Shown here one piece after another: positions 9,290-16,988 of a stretch of DNA of 45,022 nt. The position numbers were made by a program, and so were the translations under genes. The notes below the pieces were generated by a model. It worked only from the letters and a program-made list of their open reading frames with translations, made no database searches and was not told where the DNA came from. The stretch's first letter is position 1. Every line of letters begins with the position of its first letter. This DNA comes from Candidatus Latescibacterota bacterium (GTDB lineage: Bacteria > Latescibacterota > UBA2968 > UBA8231): the NCBI GenBank assembly GCA_009691525.1, contig SICG01000011.1, positions 1 through 45,022 of the forward strand, read 5' to 3'.

Positions 9290-10198
9290 TCAACCTTCCA
9301 CCACTAGGTTGTCCTGGCAACACACTGGCCGGAAAAGCGAACGGCGCTTGGCCGGCATGGCGGCCAGCAGCTCGGGATGAGGCTCCCAGTTGTGCCAGCG
9401 GGCGTTGACGGTGTTGTAGCAGTTGAAGATTGCCACCCGGTCGCGGCCCTGGCGCTTCCAGGGGGTGCCCGAATGGGTCAGCGCTTCGGTGAAAAAGAGC
9501 ACCGAACCGGCCGGGCAGGCGTAATCGACCCACAGGGGCGAATCCGGCTGCATGAGGGACTTGGGCGCCGGATACGCCGCCTTGTGGCTGCCCGGCAAGA
9601 GTAACGTGCCCCCATCCCCTTTTTCGATCGGGTTCAGTTCCCAGACCACCCGGGTCAGGCCGCTGTACGCCTTGCCCGGAAAACAGCGGTACTCATGTGA
9701 ATCGCCGGGCAGGCGAAACATGCCGCTGCCGTTGTGCGGGGCAAAGCCCCCCACCCCCTCTGAACGGATGGTGACAAAGCTACCCTCCAAACGGAAACCG
9801 TACCCATGCTCGTTGGCCAGGTGGGGAAAAGCCACGAACTCGTTCATGAAACCCAGCACCAAAGGATGGTCGATGAGCTTTTGCAGCGGCCCACCGATGG
9901 CACTGCGCTCCGGCTCGGGGATGGACTCCTTGTCGCGGTGCAGGCGGTAGCAGAATTCCCTCATCTCCTCCACCTCGCCCGCACTCAAGACCCCGGGGAC
10001 CAGCAGGTATCCCTGGGCATCGAAAAGGAAACGCTCCTCCTCCGTTAGTTGGCGGGCGGGCAGGCCCTCGGCATTGGTGCTGGTCAGGTCGGCGGCGCTC
10101 AGCCGCAATCCAGTCCCCAGGTTTTTATCGAATAGAAAAGGCACATGGTCCCCCTGAGCCTGGTCCATGTTGCCGCCACCGTATTTGCCGATCTTCAT
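9290..10198 (-). CDS. phytanoyl-CoA dioxygenase-like protein with HxG in place of HxD
   Basis: A 302-residue PhyH-fold protein, clearly paralogous to 14319: shared LTRVVWELN, a GDG-initiated strand, LPGSHKAA, CPAGSV, FFTEAL and CYNTVN blocks. The position of the metal-binding H-x-D reads APHNGSG (H155-N156-G157), so the aspartate is a glycine. The distal histidine (H242 in TEALTHSGT) and arginine (R252 or R254) are kept. In iron/2-oxoglutarate enzymes an HxG/HxA triad is known from radical halogenases, but other PhyH-like proteins have also lost ligands. The start overlaps the upstream gene's stop by four bases (ATGA). No signal peptide, so cytoplasmic. It may be a halogenase-like, altered or inactive oxygenase. 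Confidence 0.88.
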   Translation of the reverse strand: MKIGKYGGGNMDQAQGDHVPFLFDKNLGTGLRLSAADLTSTNAEGLPARQLTEEERFLFDAQGYLLVPGVLSAGEVEEMREFCYRLHRDKESIPEPERSAIGGPLQKLIDHPLVLGFMNEFVAFPHLANEHGYGFRLEGSFVTIRSEGVGGFAPHNGSGMFRLPGDSHEYRCFPGKAYSGLTRVVWELNPIEKGDGGTLLLPGSHKAAYPAPKSLMQPDSPLWVDYACPAGSVLFFTEALTHSGTPWKRQGRDRVAIFNCYNTVNARWHNWEPHPELLAAMPAKRRSLFRPVCCQDNLVVEG

Positions 10199-11211
10199 CT
10201 GCCAGCTACCTCCTCATTGGCCCGCTTCACCAGGGCCTTCATGTAGGCGAGGGTATAGGCCGTACCCACCTTGCCGTCTCCCGCCATCAGCGGAATATGG
10301 TCGGGAATCAGCACCCCGTCGAACTCCACCTCGCGCAGCGCCTTCATCGCCAGGTACATGTCGAAGTACCCGTCGTCCACAAAGGTCTCGACAAAATGCG
10401 GCAGTGGCTGGTCCACCGTGCGGTAATGCACCTTGAAGATCTTGCCCTGCCCGCCAAAGTGGCGAATGGTCTCCACCACGCCCTCCCCCATGGCCGGCCC
10501 GCCCTCCAGCCAGCAGCCGATGCACAGACACAGGCCCATATTGGGGCTGTCGGCCATCTCCACCGCCCGTTTGTACCCGGCGAAACTGCTGAAGATGCAG
10601 CGGGGCACCCCGCCCAATTCGAGACCAGGGGGATCGTCGGGATGGATGCCGATGCGCACCCCAGCCTCTTCGGCCACCGGTGCCACTTCCTTGGCGAAGG
10701 AAGCGAAATTATCCCAGATCTCCTCTTCCGAATAGCGCCGACCATGGGTCAACTCTTCCCGAAAAATGCCCTCCCCGCTGCCTTCGATCACCCTGGCCAG
10801 GTCAAAGGCGCGCGCTGGCGCCCCGCCACGGGTGGTCTCGGTTGGCGTGCTCCAAACGCTGTTGGCCATGTGGGCATAGGTGGTGTAGGGGATGTCGGCT
10901 TTGCCCAGGTTGCGGATATGCTGCTTGTACTCCTCCACCTTGGCGTTGCGCTCGGGCAGGTTGAGGGTGATGGCGTCCACGTTGTGTACGCTGCCATTGC
11001 CCAGGCCGTAGAGCTGGATGCCATGGCGCGCAAAATCCTCGCGGCGGCCCCGATAGTACTCGGCGCTGGCTTTGGCCGGATCGACCCAGCTCACGGCCTG
11101 GTCGACACCCATCTGGTTGGCGAAACTGAAGTCGGCCTCGCTGGGTTCGGCGTGCATCTGGGCCGCTACTTTTAATCCGGGCGCTACTTTGATGTGGCTC
11201 TTCACTGGCAT
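10195..11211 (-). CDS. mannonate dehydratase-like / sugar isomerase-fold protein (UxuA-related)
   Basis: The 338-residue protein resembles D-mannonate dehydratase UxuA (TIM barrel, metal-dependent). It has VRIGIHPDDPP, then GLCLCIGCWLEGG, KIFKVHYRTVDQPLP, and the closing GVLIPDHIPLMAGD. These correspond to the metal-binding and substrate segments (H, C, H, D) in UxuA. It is somewhat shorter than E. coli UxuA (394). UxuA converts D-mannonate to 2-keto-3-deoxy-gluconate in hexuronate breakdown. Here the context (KduD-like SDR, two enolase-superfamily members, PhyH proteins) supports a sugar-acid route but perhaps with another stereochemistry. Start ATG at 11211 with GGAG upstream; overlaps the next gene by four bases. 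Confidence 0.82.
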   Translation of the reverse strand: MPVKSHIKVAPGLKVAAQMHAEPSEADFSFANQMGVDQAVSWVDPAKASAEYYRGRREDFARHGIQLYGLGNGSVHNVDAITLNLPERNAKVEEYKQHIRNLGKADIPYTTYAHMANSVWSTPTETTRGGAPARAFDLARVIEGSGEGIFREELTHGRRYSEEEIWDNFASFAKEVAPVAEEAGVRIGIHPDDPPGLELGGVPRCIFSSFAGYKRAVEMADSPNMGLCLCIGCWLEGGPAMGEGVVETIRHFGGQGKIFKVHYRTVDQPLPHFVETFVDDGYFDMYLAMKALREVEFDGVLIPDHIPLMAGDGKVGTAYTLAYMKALVKRANEEVAGR

Positions 11212-11223
11212 GGTTGTTCTCCT

Positions 11224-11970
11224 TCAGAACGCCGGCACAGGCTGCACGGGATTGCCGAGCGGATTCTCGCCGCGCGCGTGCCAGATCTTGTGAGTACCAT
11301 TGTTCTCGCGGATAAACCTTGAAGTCTGCGCCATGTAACGCAGGGTATAGCCACAGCGCCGCCGGGCGCTGGTGTTGGCATCTGCCCCGTGGATGAGGCG
11401 CCCGTCGTGCAGGGAGCACTGATTCGGCGCCAACTCAAAATACACGGTGCAGGATTCATCCACCTGACTGGCGACGATCTGCCGGCCAAAGAGGTTGGTG
11501 GCGGCATCCACTTCTTCATAGTCGGAAAAACCATTGACTTGAGAGCCGGCGATCACCTTCATGCAGCCGTTTTCCCGATCCACCTTGTCCAGGGCCAGCC
11601 ACACGGTGACGATCTGGTCCATACGGTCCAGCCGCCCCTTCCAGTAGGCCGAATCCTCGTGCCAGGGCGTGGCCCGGCCAATCTCTGGCTCTTTGCAGAT
11701 GAAGTGGCTGCTCCACAGGGCGAGGTCCGGACCGAGGAAAGGCTCCACCACATCGAGCACCTCGTCGGCCAACAGAAACTCGAAAAGGCGCGGATCGCGG
11801 AAATGCGGCACATCCAACTGGTCCGCCCGCTTCTCCCCTTTCTGGGCCAGGTGCTCCTCAAAGATCGCCGACAACTTCTGGAACTGCGCCGAGCTGAACA
11901 GGGGCTGCCGGTGCAGATAGTAGCCGTGCTGGCGGTAGAATTCGCCTGCTGTCGGGGGGATCACTTCCAC
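11224..11970 (-). CDS. phytanoyl-CoA dioxygenase family protein (short, canonical HxD)
   Basis: A compact 248-residue PhyH protein. The N-terminal FYRQHGYYLHRQPLF is typical. The facial triad is present: H104 and D106 in TPWHEDSAYW, the distal histidine in DGRLIHGADANTS (about H194) and the following RRRCGYTLRYM arginine. It starts with GTG at 11970, inside the end of the upstream gene (10-base overlap), with GGGAGAGG upstream; no ATG is available at a sensible place. It belongs to the nine-gene minus-strand operon. It is most likely an active iron/2-oxoglutarate oxygenase acting on a small hydrophilic substrate, given the sugar-acid context. Substrate unknown. Confidence 0.88.
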   Translation of the reverse strand: MEVIPPTAGEFYRQHGYYLHRQPLFSSAQFQKLSAIFEEHLAQKGEKRADQLDVPHFRDPRLFEFLLADEVLDVVEPFLGPDLALWSSHFICKEPEIGRATPWHEDSAYWKGRLDRMDQIVTVWLALDKVDRENGCMKVIAGSQVNGFSDYEEVDAATNLFGRQIVASQVDESCTVYFELAPNQCSLHDGRLIHGADANTSARRRCGYTLRYMAQTSRFIRENNGTHKIWHARGENPLGNPVQPVPAF

Positions 11971-13118
11971 TTCACCTCTCCCGGTTCCAGTCCTTTGACA
12001 TAGAGCCCCGCTCCCTCGCGCCGGGCAAAGGGGAACTTGCCCTGCCGCGCCGGTGCATTGGCCTGCAACGCCTTCAACTTCTCCTCGTCCACCTCGATGC
12101 CCAACCCCGGTGAATCACTCAGCACAATAAAGCCGTCCTCCAGATAGTGGCCAAAACGCAGACACTGTTCGCGGCCAGGGTCCACCACCTCCATGGACAG
12201 GTGATTGGGCAGGGCCGCAGCCAGGTGCGCCATATAATGGGCCTGGCAGTTCATCATCGAGACTGGCAATTCATACGCATGGGCCAGATGGGCGATCTGC
12301 CGGCAACCCGTGAACCCGGTCTGCCCAGCCGAGATATTGAGGATGTCCACCGCCTGGTGGTGTACCAGCGGGTACAGCTCGCTGATATGGCGCAGATTCT
12401 CGCAGGTGGCCACTGCCGCCTTCACCTGCTGCGAGACCTGGCGCAGTCCCTGGTAGTCCCAGCGCCGGGCCGGCTCCTCTACCCAACTGATATCGAAGTG
12501 TTGCTCGATCTGGCGCACATAGCGCACCGCCTGCTTGGGAGACCAATACTCGTTGACATCGATCATCAACCGGGGCCTGGGGCTGGCCACACTCAGTGCC
12601 TCCCGCATGATGCCCAGCCGCCGCAGATCCGCTTGTATATCGAGGCCGATCTTCAGCTTGCCTCCATCCACCCCGCGCTCGGCCATGCGGCGGTAAAAGG
12701 CGAAGATGTCATCGTCCCCCAGACAGTAGTCGATGCCGCTGGCATAGGCTTTCACCCGCCCCTCCAGCGCCCCGAAGGTCTGCCACAGCGGCTCGCCGGC
12801 GATCTTGGCCTTGAGGTCCCACAGCGCCACGTCGATGCCGTGAATCGGCCCGCCTGCGGCCACCACCCCGCCCTTGTGGACAAAATCCACCAGCCGCCGC
12901 CAGATCCCCACCACTTCGCGGGGGTCCTGCCCTTCGAGCAGATGGAAGAAGCGCTCCACGTCCCCACCTCCCGGCGCCAGGCCCGAGATCCCCTCGTCGG
13001 TCTCGATCCACAGCAGGCTGGCCGGCATCAGGTCTTCCCCGCCTGGGTAGTTGGCATCGGCGATGGGCCGGTCCATCTGCAATACATAGGATTCGACACG
13101 ATACCCGGTGATCTTCAT
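11961..13118 (-). CDS. mandelate racemase/muconate lactonizing enzyme family protein
   Basis: This 385-residue enolase-superfamily enzyme has a capping domain (MKITGYRVESYVLQMDRPI), then a barrel with KLKIGLDIQADLRRL (acid/base lysine), LMIDVNEYWSP (first metal ligand D and N), SWVEEPARRWD (second, E) and VATCENLRH (third, E). All three metal ligands therefore look present, unlike the member at 5082. It is a close paralogue of the gene at 13120 (shared NEYWSPKQA and WVEEPARRWD), suggesting tandem duplication with divergence, perhaps to handle two stereoisomers. One base separates it from that gene. Likely sugar-acid dehydratase or epimerase. The family call is firm, the substrate open. Confidence 0.92.
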   Translation of the reverse strand: MKITGYRVESYVLQMDRPIADANYPGGEDLMPASLLWIETDEGISGLAPGGGDVERFFHLLEGQDPREVVGIWRRLVDFVHKGGVVAAGGPIHGIDVALWDLKAKIAGEPLWQTFGALEGRVKAYASGIDYCLGDDDIFAFYRRMAERGVDGGKLKIGLDIQADLRRLGIMREALSVASPRPRLMIDVNEYWSPKQAVRYVRQIEQHFDISWVEEPARRWDYQGLRQVSQQVKAAVATCENLRHISELYPLVHHQAVDILNISAGQTGFTGCRQIAHLAHAYELPVSMMNCQAHYMAHLAAALPNHLSMEVVDPGREQCLRFGHYLEDGFIVLSDSPGLGIEVDEEKLKALQANAPARQGKFPFARREGAGLYVKGLEPGEVKWK

Positions 13119-13119
13119 C

Positions 13120-14322
13120 TCAATCCTCCACGCACTTGGCTGCCTCGGCTAGCTCAGCGGCAGTGGGTGGCACCTCGTACAAGCCCGCCCCCCTGCGCCG
13201 GCCAAAAGGACTGGGCCCCGCCCCCGGCGGCACCCGGTCCACCGCCTGCCGGGCCAGGGTCTCGCGGTCGATCTCGATGCCCAGACCGGGACGCTCCCCC
13301 GGAATAGCCCAGCCATCGACGATCCTCACATCGCTGTTGAACACCCCGTCCCCCGGCTCGGGGTCCACCACCTCCAGGCACATGAAATTGGGCATCACCG
13401 TGGCCAAGTGAGCGTGAATGTTCCCCGGCGAGCCGCCCAGGGTCACGGGCAACTCGTACCCGTACGCCGCGTCGGCCAGTTGCAGGGCACAGGTGATGCC
13501 GCTCATCCCGCAACTGACCTGGATCACGTCGGCGCAGCGGTGGTGGAAATAGGGCAGAAAGTCGCCCAGAGTGTCAAGGTTCTCGCCGGCGCAGACCGGG
13601 CTGCGCACACTGTCCGAGACCCGCTTGAGGCCCAGAAAATCCCAGCGCCGGGCCGGCTCCTCCACCCAGCCCAGGTCGAAACGCTCTTCCATCTCGCGCA
13701 CCTTCCGGATAGCCTGTTTGGGGGACCAGTACTCGTTGGCGTCCACCAGCAGCATGGGGCGATCCGTGACCCGGCGCAGGGCCTGTTCCATCAGCCCGAG
13801 GCGCCGCAGATCCGCATCCTGATCCAGGCCCACCTTGAGCTTGCCGCCCTTGAACCCGTATTGGGTGGCCATTTCAGCGTACCAGTCGTGTACTTGCTGG
13901 TCGGAAAGCGGGGATTCAATGCCGCTGGCGTATGCCAGGGACCGGTCGCGGCTGCCGCCCAGGGTCTTCCACAGCGGCTCGTTGTTGATCTTGGCCTTCA
14001 GGTCCCACAGGGCCATATCGAGCACCGCAATGGCGTCGTTGATCAGCCCGTCGTGGCCGCCCTTGAAGTGTTTGTCCACCAGGCGCTGCCACAGACCGTA
14101 CCCGCGCCGAGGGTCCTGGCCCACCAGCAGCCCTTCGGCCAGGGCCTGGATCTGGGGCCGCACTCCGCCCCCACCCAGGCCGATCCCAATCAGGCCCTCG
14201 TCGGTCTCCAACTCGACCACGCAGTTGGTGCCCTTCACCCGGCCCGCGGGCGAGTTGGCGTCGCCCATGCGCCGGCTGAGGCGATGTACATACAGGGTGC
14301 TCTTCACCCTGACGATCTTCAT
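13120..14322 (-). CDS. mandelate racemase/muconate lactonizing enzyme family protein
   Basis: A 400-residue enolase-superfamily protein. The capping domain begins MKIVRVKSTLYVHRLSRRMG. The barrel shows GGKLKVGLDQDADLRRL, LLVDANEYWSP, LGWVEEPARRWD and VCAGENLDTL, giving the acid/base lysine and three acidic metal ligands. A late His-containing stretch (GNIHAHLATVMPN) lies where barrel strand 7 or 8 would place an acid/base histidine. Its nearest relative in the window is 11961. The ATG overlaps the stop of the PhyH gene at 14319 by four bases. The C-terminus is longer, with a GPSPFGRRRGAGLYEV segment also seen in its paralogue (KFPFARREGAGLYV). Probably a sugar-acid dehydratase. Confidence 0.92.
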   Translation of the reverse strand: MKIVRVKSTLYVHRLSRRMGDANSPAGRVKGTNCVVELETDEGLIGIGLGGGGVRPQIQALAEGLLVGQDPRRGYGLWQRLVDKHFKGGHDGLINDAIAVLDMALWDLKAKINNEPLWKTLGGSRDRSLAYASGIESPLSDQQVHDWYAEMATQYGFKGGKLKVGLDQDADLRRLGLMEQALRRVTDRPMLLVDANEYWSPKQAIRKVREMEERFDLGWVEEPARRWDFLGLKRVSDSVRSPVCAGENLDTLGDFLPYFHHRCADVIQVSCGMSGITCALQLADAAYGYELPVTLGGSPGNIHAHLATVMPNFMCLEVVDPEPGDGVFNSDVRIVDGWAIPGERPGLGIEIDRETLARQAVDRVPPGAGPSPFGRRRGAGLYEVPPTAAELAEAAKCVED

Positions 14323-15164
14323 ACGGCGCTATTCGCCTCGTCGTAGTATTTGTTGATCTTGGGCACCTCGGTCATGCCGTGCCACACCCCGCGGAAGAGG
14401 GTGCGCCGTTTGGGCGGCATGGCCCCGATCACCTCGGGGGCCGGGCAGCCCTTGCCCCATTTGGAGTTGACTGTGTCGTAGCAGGTGAAGAGGCAGAGTC
14501 GGTCGCGCTCCGTATTATTCCACTTAGTGCCAGTGTGACACAGGGCCTCGGTGAAGATCACCACCGAGCCAGCCGGGCAGGTATAACTCTCCCAAAGGGA
14601 ACTATCCCGACCGCTCAACTCCTCGGGCCGCGGGAATGCGGCCTTGTGACTGCCCGACAAGAACATCGTCACCCCGTCGCCGGGTCCCACTTCGTTCAAT
14701 TCCCACACTACCCTGGTCAGGCCCGAGTGTACCCGCCCAGGCAGCATCTGATAGAGATGGGAGCTGCCGCAGAAATTGAAATACCCTCCCCCTCCGTGCG
14801 GGGCAAAGTTGTCGTGGCCGGCCTTGCGGTGGCTGGTATAGGTGTGGTCGTAGCGGAACCCGTAGCAGTCCTCGGCAGCCAGGGCCTGGTGCGAAAGCAC
14901 CGCATTGAGCACCCCCACCACTGCCGGATGGTCGAGCAGAATTTGGGAAGGCCCGCCATGGTTGTCGCGCTCCTCGGGGGCCAGGCTGTCGCGCTCGTGG
15001 AGGAATTTCATCTGGTGTTCGCGTATCGGCCCCAGCTGCTCCGCGCTGAGCAGGCCGGGCAGACAGATCCAGCCTTTCAGGTCGAAGACATACTTCTGGG
15101 CCGCACTCATGGGCACCACCGGCAGGTCGTCCCCATTGGTGGTGGGCAGTAGGACTTCACTCAT
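14319..15164 (-). CDS. phytanoyl-CoA dioxygenase-like protein with HxG in place of HxD
   Basis: This 281-residue protein is paralogous to the one at 9290. The block normally holding H-x-D reads NFAPHGGGGYF (H123-G124-G125), so the carboxylate ligand is missing. The distal histidine H210 (TEALCHTGT) and R220/R222 are kept, as are LTRVVWELN, SGSHKAA and CPAGSV. Both members share this glycine, so it is a subfamily trait rather than a sequencing error. ATG at 15164 has GAGGAAAAG upstream, 12 bases after the end of 15177. Halogenase-like chemistry, an alternative ligand, or loss of redox function are all possible from sequence alone. Confidence 0.88.
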   Translation of the reverse strand: MSEVLLPTTNGDDLPVVPMSAAQKYVFDLKGWICLPGLLSAEQLGPIREHQMKFLHERDSLAPEERDNHGGPSQILLDHPAVVGVLNAVLSHQALAAEDCYGFRYDHTYTSHRKAGHDNFAPHGGGGYFNFCGSSHLYQMLPGRVHSGLTRVVWELNEVGPGDGVTMFLSGSHKAAFPRPEELSGRDSSLWESYTCPAGSVVIFTEALCHTGTKWNNTERDRLCLFTCYDTVNSKWGKGCPAPEVIGAMPPKRRTLFRGVWHGMTEVPKINKYYDEANSAV

Positions 15165-15176
15165 GTCTTTTCCTCT

Positions 15177-16907
15177 TTAGGTTTCGACGCCCATCGCCGC
15201 CCGCCCCGCCGCGCTCATGCGCGCCAGAGACCAGGCCGGCTCCCAGGTAAAGTCCACCAGCACCTCGCGCACCCCAGGCACTGATAACAGTTTCCGGCGC
15301 AGCGGCTCTCCCAGGTAGCGATAGCAGGGACGCCCCCGGTGGGGCATGGTCATCAATACCTCGACCACCCCGCCGCGCACCCGGAGGTCGTAAATATAGC
15401 CCATGTCCACCAGGTTCGCATCCACCGTGTAGAACATGTCGTCTGGCACCAGGCGCAGGGCTGCCCAAAGGGCCGGTTTCAACCCCGACTCCGCCTCTCC
15501 GGGCCGCGCCAGACTCCCCTGAGCGGCACTGCCTTCGGGCAACTGCCCGGCCCTGACGACCAGGGGACTGAGGAAGCGCTGCCGGGCCTCTTCCACCGGC
15601 CCCGGCCCCTCGTACGGGGACACCAGATAGGCGTTGTGCTGCTTGAGCACGGTCCCGGCCTTGAACTCTGGCCCGCTGTGGGCCGCCCACCGGCTCCACA
15701 ACTGCCCGTGCCCCTGATAATTGAGCTGGGGCACCCCGGTGTGGTGCAGACCCTCGAAACCGGTGGCACGGTGCTCCAGCCACAGGGCGATGAAGGCGTC
15801 CTTGCTGTGCCTGTTGAAAAACCCCACTCCCCACAGGTCGTCAGTGTGCCCTGCCGGCACCTCCCCCTCGTGTAACCGGCCCTCCCGGTCCATCCACACC
15901 GTATCGGTGAAGGAATACCCGGAGAACACCCACTCGTCGTCGCGCAAATAATCGATGGCAAAGTCCTTCACTATCTCCATGCTGCCCTCCTTAAAGAAAA
16001 AAGGCTGGCCGGCGTAGAAGGTGTACTCCACATCGATGTGCATCCGGCTGGGGGTGAAAAGCGGGTGCACCGGACTGTGGGGGAAACCCCAGCGCCGCAC
16101 CTTCGTACACAAGGGACCCCGGCTCACCTCCCAGTTGGGACAGGCCCCCCAGTTGGTGACCCGGAACTTCTGGAACTTCTGGTCGGCCAGATAATCGTGG
16201 GCCCAGTCGATATGGGGCGGCTCGCCGTGCCCCTCACCCCCGGCGAAGAGCTCCAGGCCCTGAGCCCGCCGGTAGATCAGGCGTTCCAACTGGCCGGTCT
16301 GCGCCGAGAGCTGGGCGCGGAAATGGCTGTTCTCGATCTGCAGCGCGTATCCCTCGCCCCTCACTTGCAGATCCGTGGGATACGCGGGCAACTCGGCCCA
16401 GGCATTGCCGTAGAAGACCAGATACTGCACCCGCCCGCCGGCCGGCACCTGGGCCATGAACACCAGCCGGCACTGCCGCACCCCGCCCTTGCAGGTCTCC
16501 CCATCCACCTGGCTCTTCACCTCGCGCAACGCCCCCTGTTCCACCCGCGCCACCCGCACTTCGCGCCGCAGATCCTGCACCTGGTCCTCGGCAAAGGCCA
16601 GCCGCACCGCCACCGGCTCCTCGGGGCGATCCATACCGGCTTCCTCGGCCACCTCCAGCACCTGGTAAAAGGACCAGCCCTGGGCCCAGGCCGCCCAAGG
16701 GGCAGGCAATTCGGCAACCCTGCCGCCGGGCTCTGGACCGGCCACCACTGGACCTGCCTGCCACTGCCTTTCGCAGCGTAGGGTGTCGGCGATGGAGGCG
16801 GCCAAGGACAGGGACAGATCCAGCCTTCCCGCTGCGTAGACACCCCGCAGCAGCTTCAGCTTTTCCTCCACCCCGTCGGTGCGTTGTCCATAGATAGTTT
16901 CAGCCAT
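15177..16907 (-). CDS. carbohydrate-related beta-sandwich protein fused to a C-terminal MIP18/PaaD-like domain
   Basis: This 576-residue protein is the first gene of the large operon. Residues about 1-475 contain a long beta-rich region (VQYLVFYGNAWAELP, YALQIENSHFRAQLSAQTG, MHIDVEYTFYAGQPFFFKEG, FIALWLEHRATGFEG) of the mutarotase/polysaccharide-lyase-like kind; I do not recognise a catalytic site. The last 100 residues are a MIP18 (DUF59/PaaD/SufT-like) domain: VDANLVDMGYIYDLRV, VEVLMTMPHRGRPC, LSVPGVREVLVDFTWEP and SLARMSAAGRAAMG match the domain from start to end, though the cysteine sits two places after the usual GCP position. MIP18 proteins help Fe-S cluster or metal delivery. No signal peptide. 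ATG has GGAGAG upstream. The fusion is unusual. Confidence 0.75.
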   Translation of the reverse strand: MAETIYGQRTDGVEEKLKLLRGVYAAGRLDLSLSLAASIADTLRCERQWQAGPVVAGPEPGGRVAELPAPWAAWAQGWSFYQVLEVAEEAGMDRPEEPVAVRLAFAEDQVQDLRREVRVARVEQGALREVKSQVDGETCKGGVRQCRLVFMAQVPAGGRVQYLVFYGNAWAELPAYPTDLQVRGEGYALQIENSHFRAQLSAQTGQLERLIYRRAQGLELFAGGEGHGEPPHIDWAHDYLADQKFQKFRVTNWGACPNWEVSRGPLCTKVRRWGFPHSPVHPLFTPSRMHIDVEYTFYAGQPFFFKEGSMEIVKDFAIDYLRDDEWVFSGYSFTDTVWMDREGRLHEGEVPAGHTDDLWGVGFFNRHSKDAFIALWLEHRATGFEGLHHTGVPQLNYQGHGQLWSRWAAHSGPEFKAGTVLKQHNAYLVSPYEGPGPVEEARQRFLSPLVVRAGQLPEGSAAQGSLARPGEAESGLKPALWAALRLVPDDMFYTVDANLVDMGYIYDLRVRGGVVEVLMTMPHRGRPCYRYLGEPLRRKLLSVPGVREVLVDFTWEPAWSLARMSAAGRAAMGVET

Positions 16908-16988
16908 CTCTTTCTCTCCGCGTTCGGGTTTATATTATTATTGGTCGTTATTAGCGGGCACCCGGGGGGGGCGCCCAAGGAGGGTCAA
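16908..16988. promoter_or_regulatory. divergent promoter region of the large catabolic operon and a Gfo/Idh gene
   Basis: Only 81 bases separate two divergent starts. The central part (about 16929-16953) is A/T-rich, with TATATTATTATTGG on the plus strand and AATAATAATATAAA on the minus strand, suitable for overlapping -10 elements. Plus-strand AAGGAGG lies at 16977-16983 before the ATG at 16989, and GGAGAG precedes the minus-strand ATG at 16907. The short shared region suggests common control of both units. I do not see an unambiguous operator. Confidence 0.5.
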
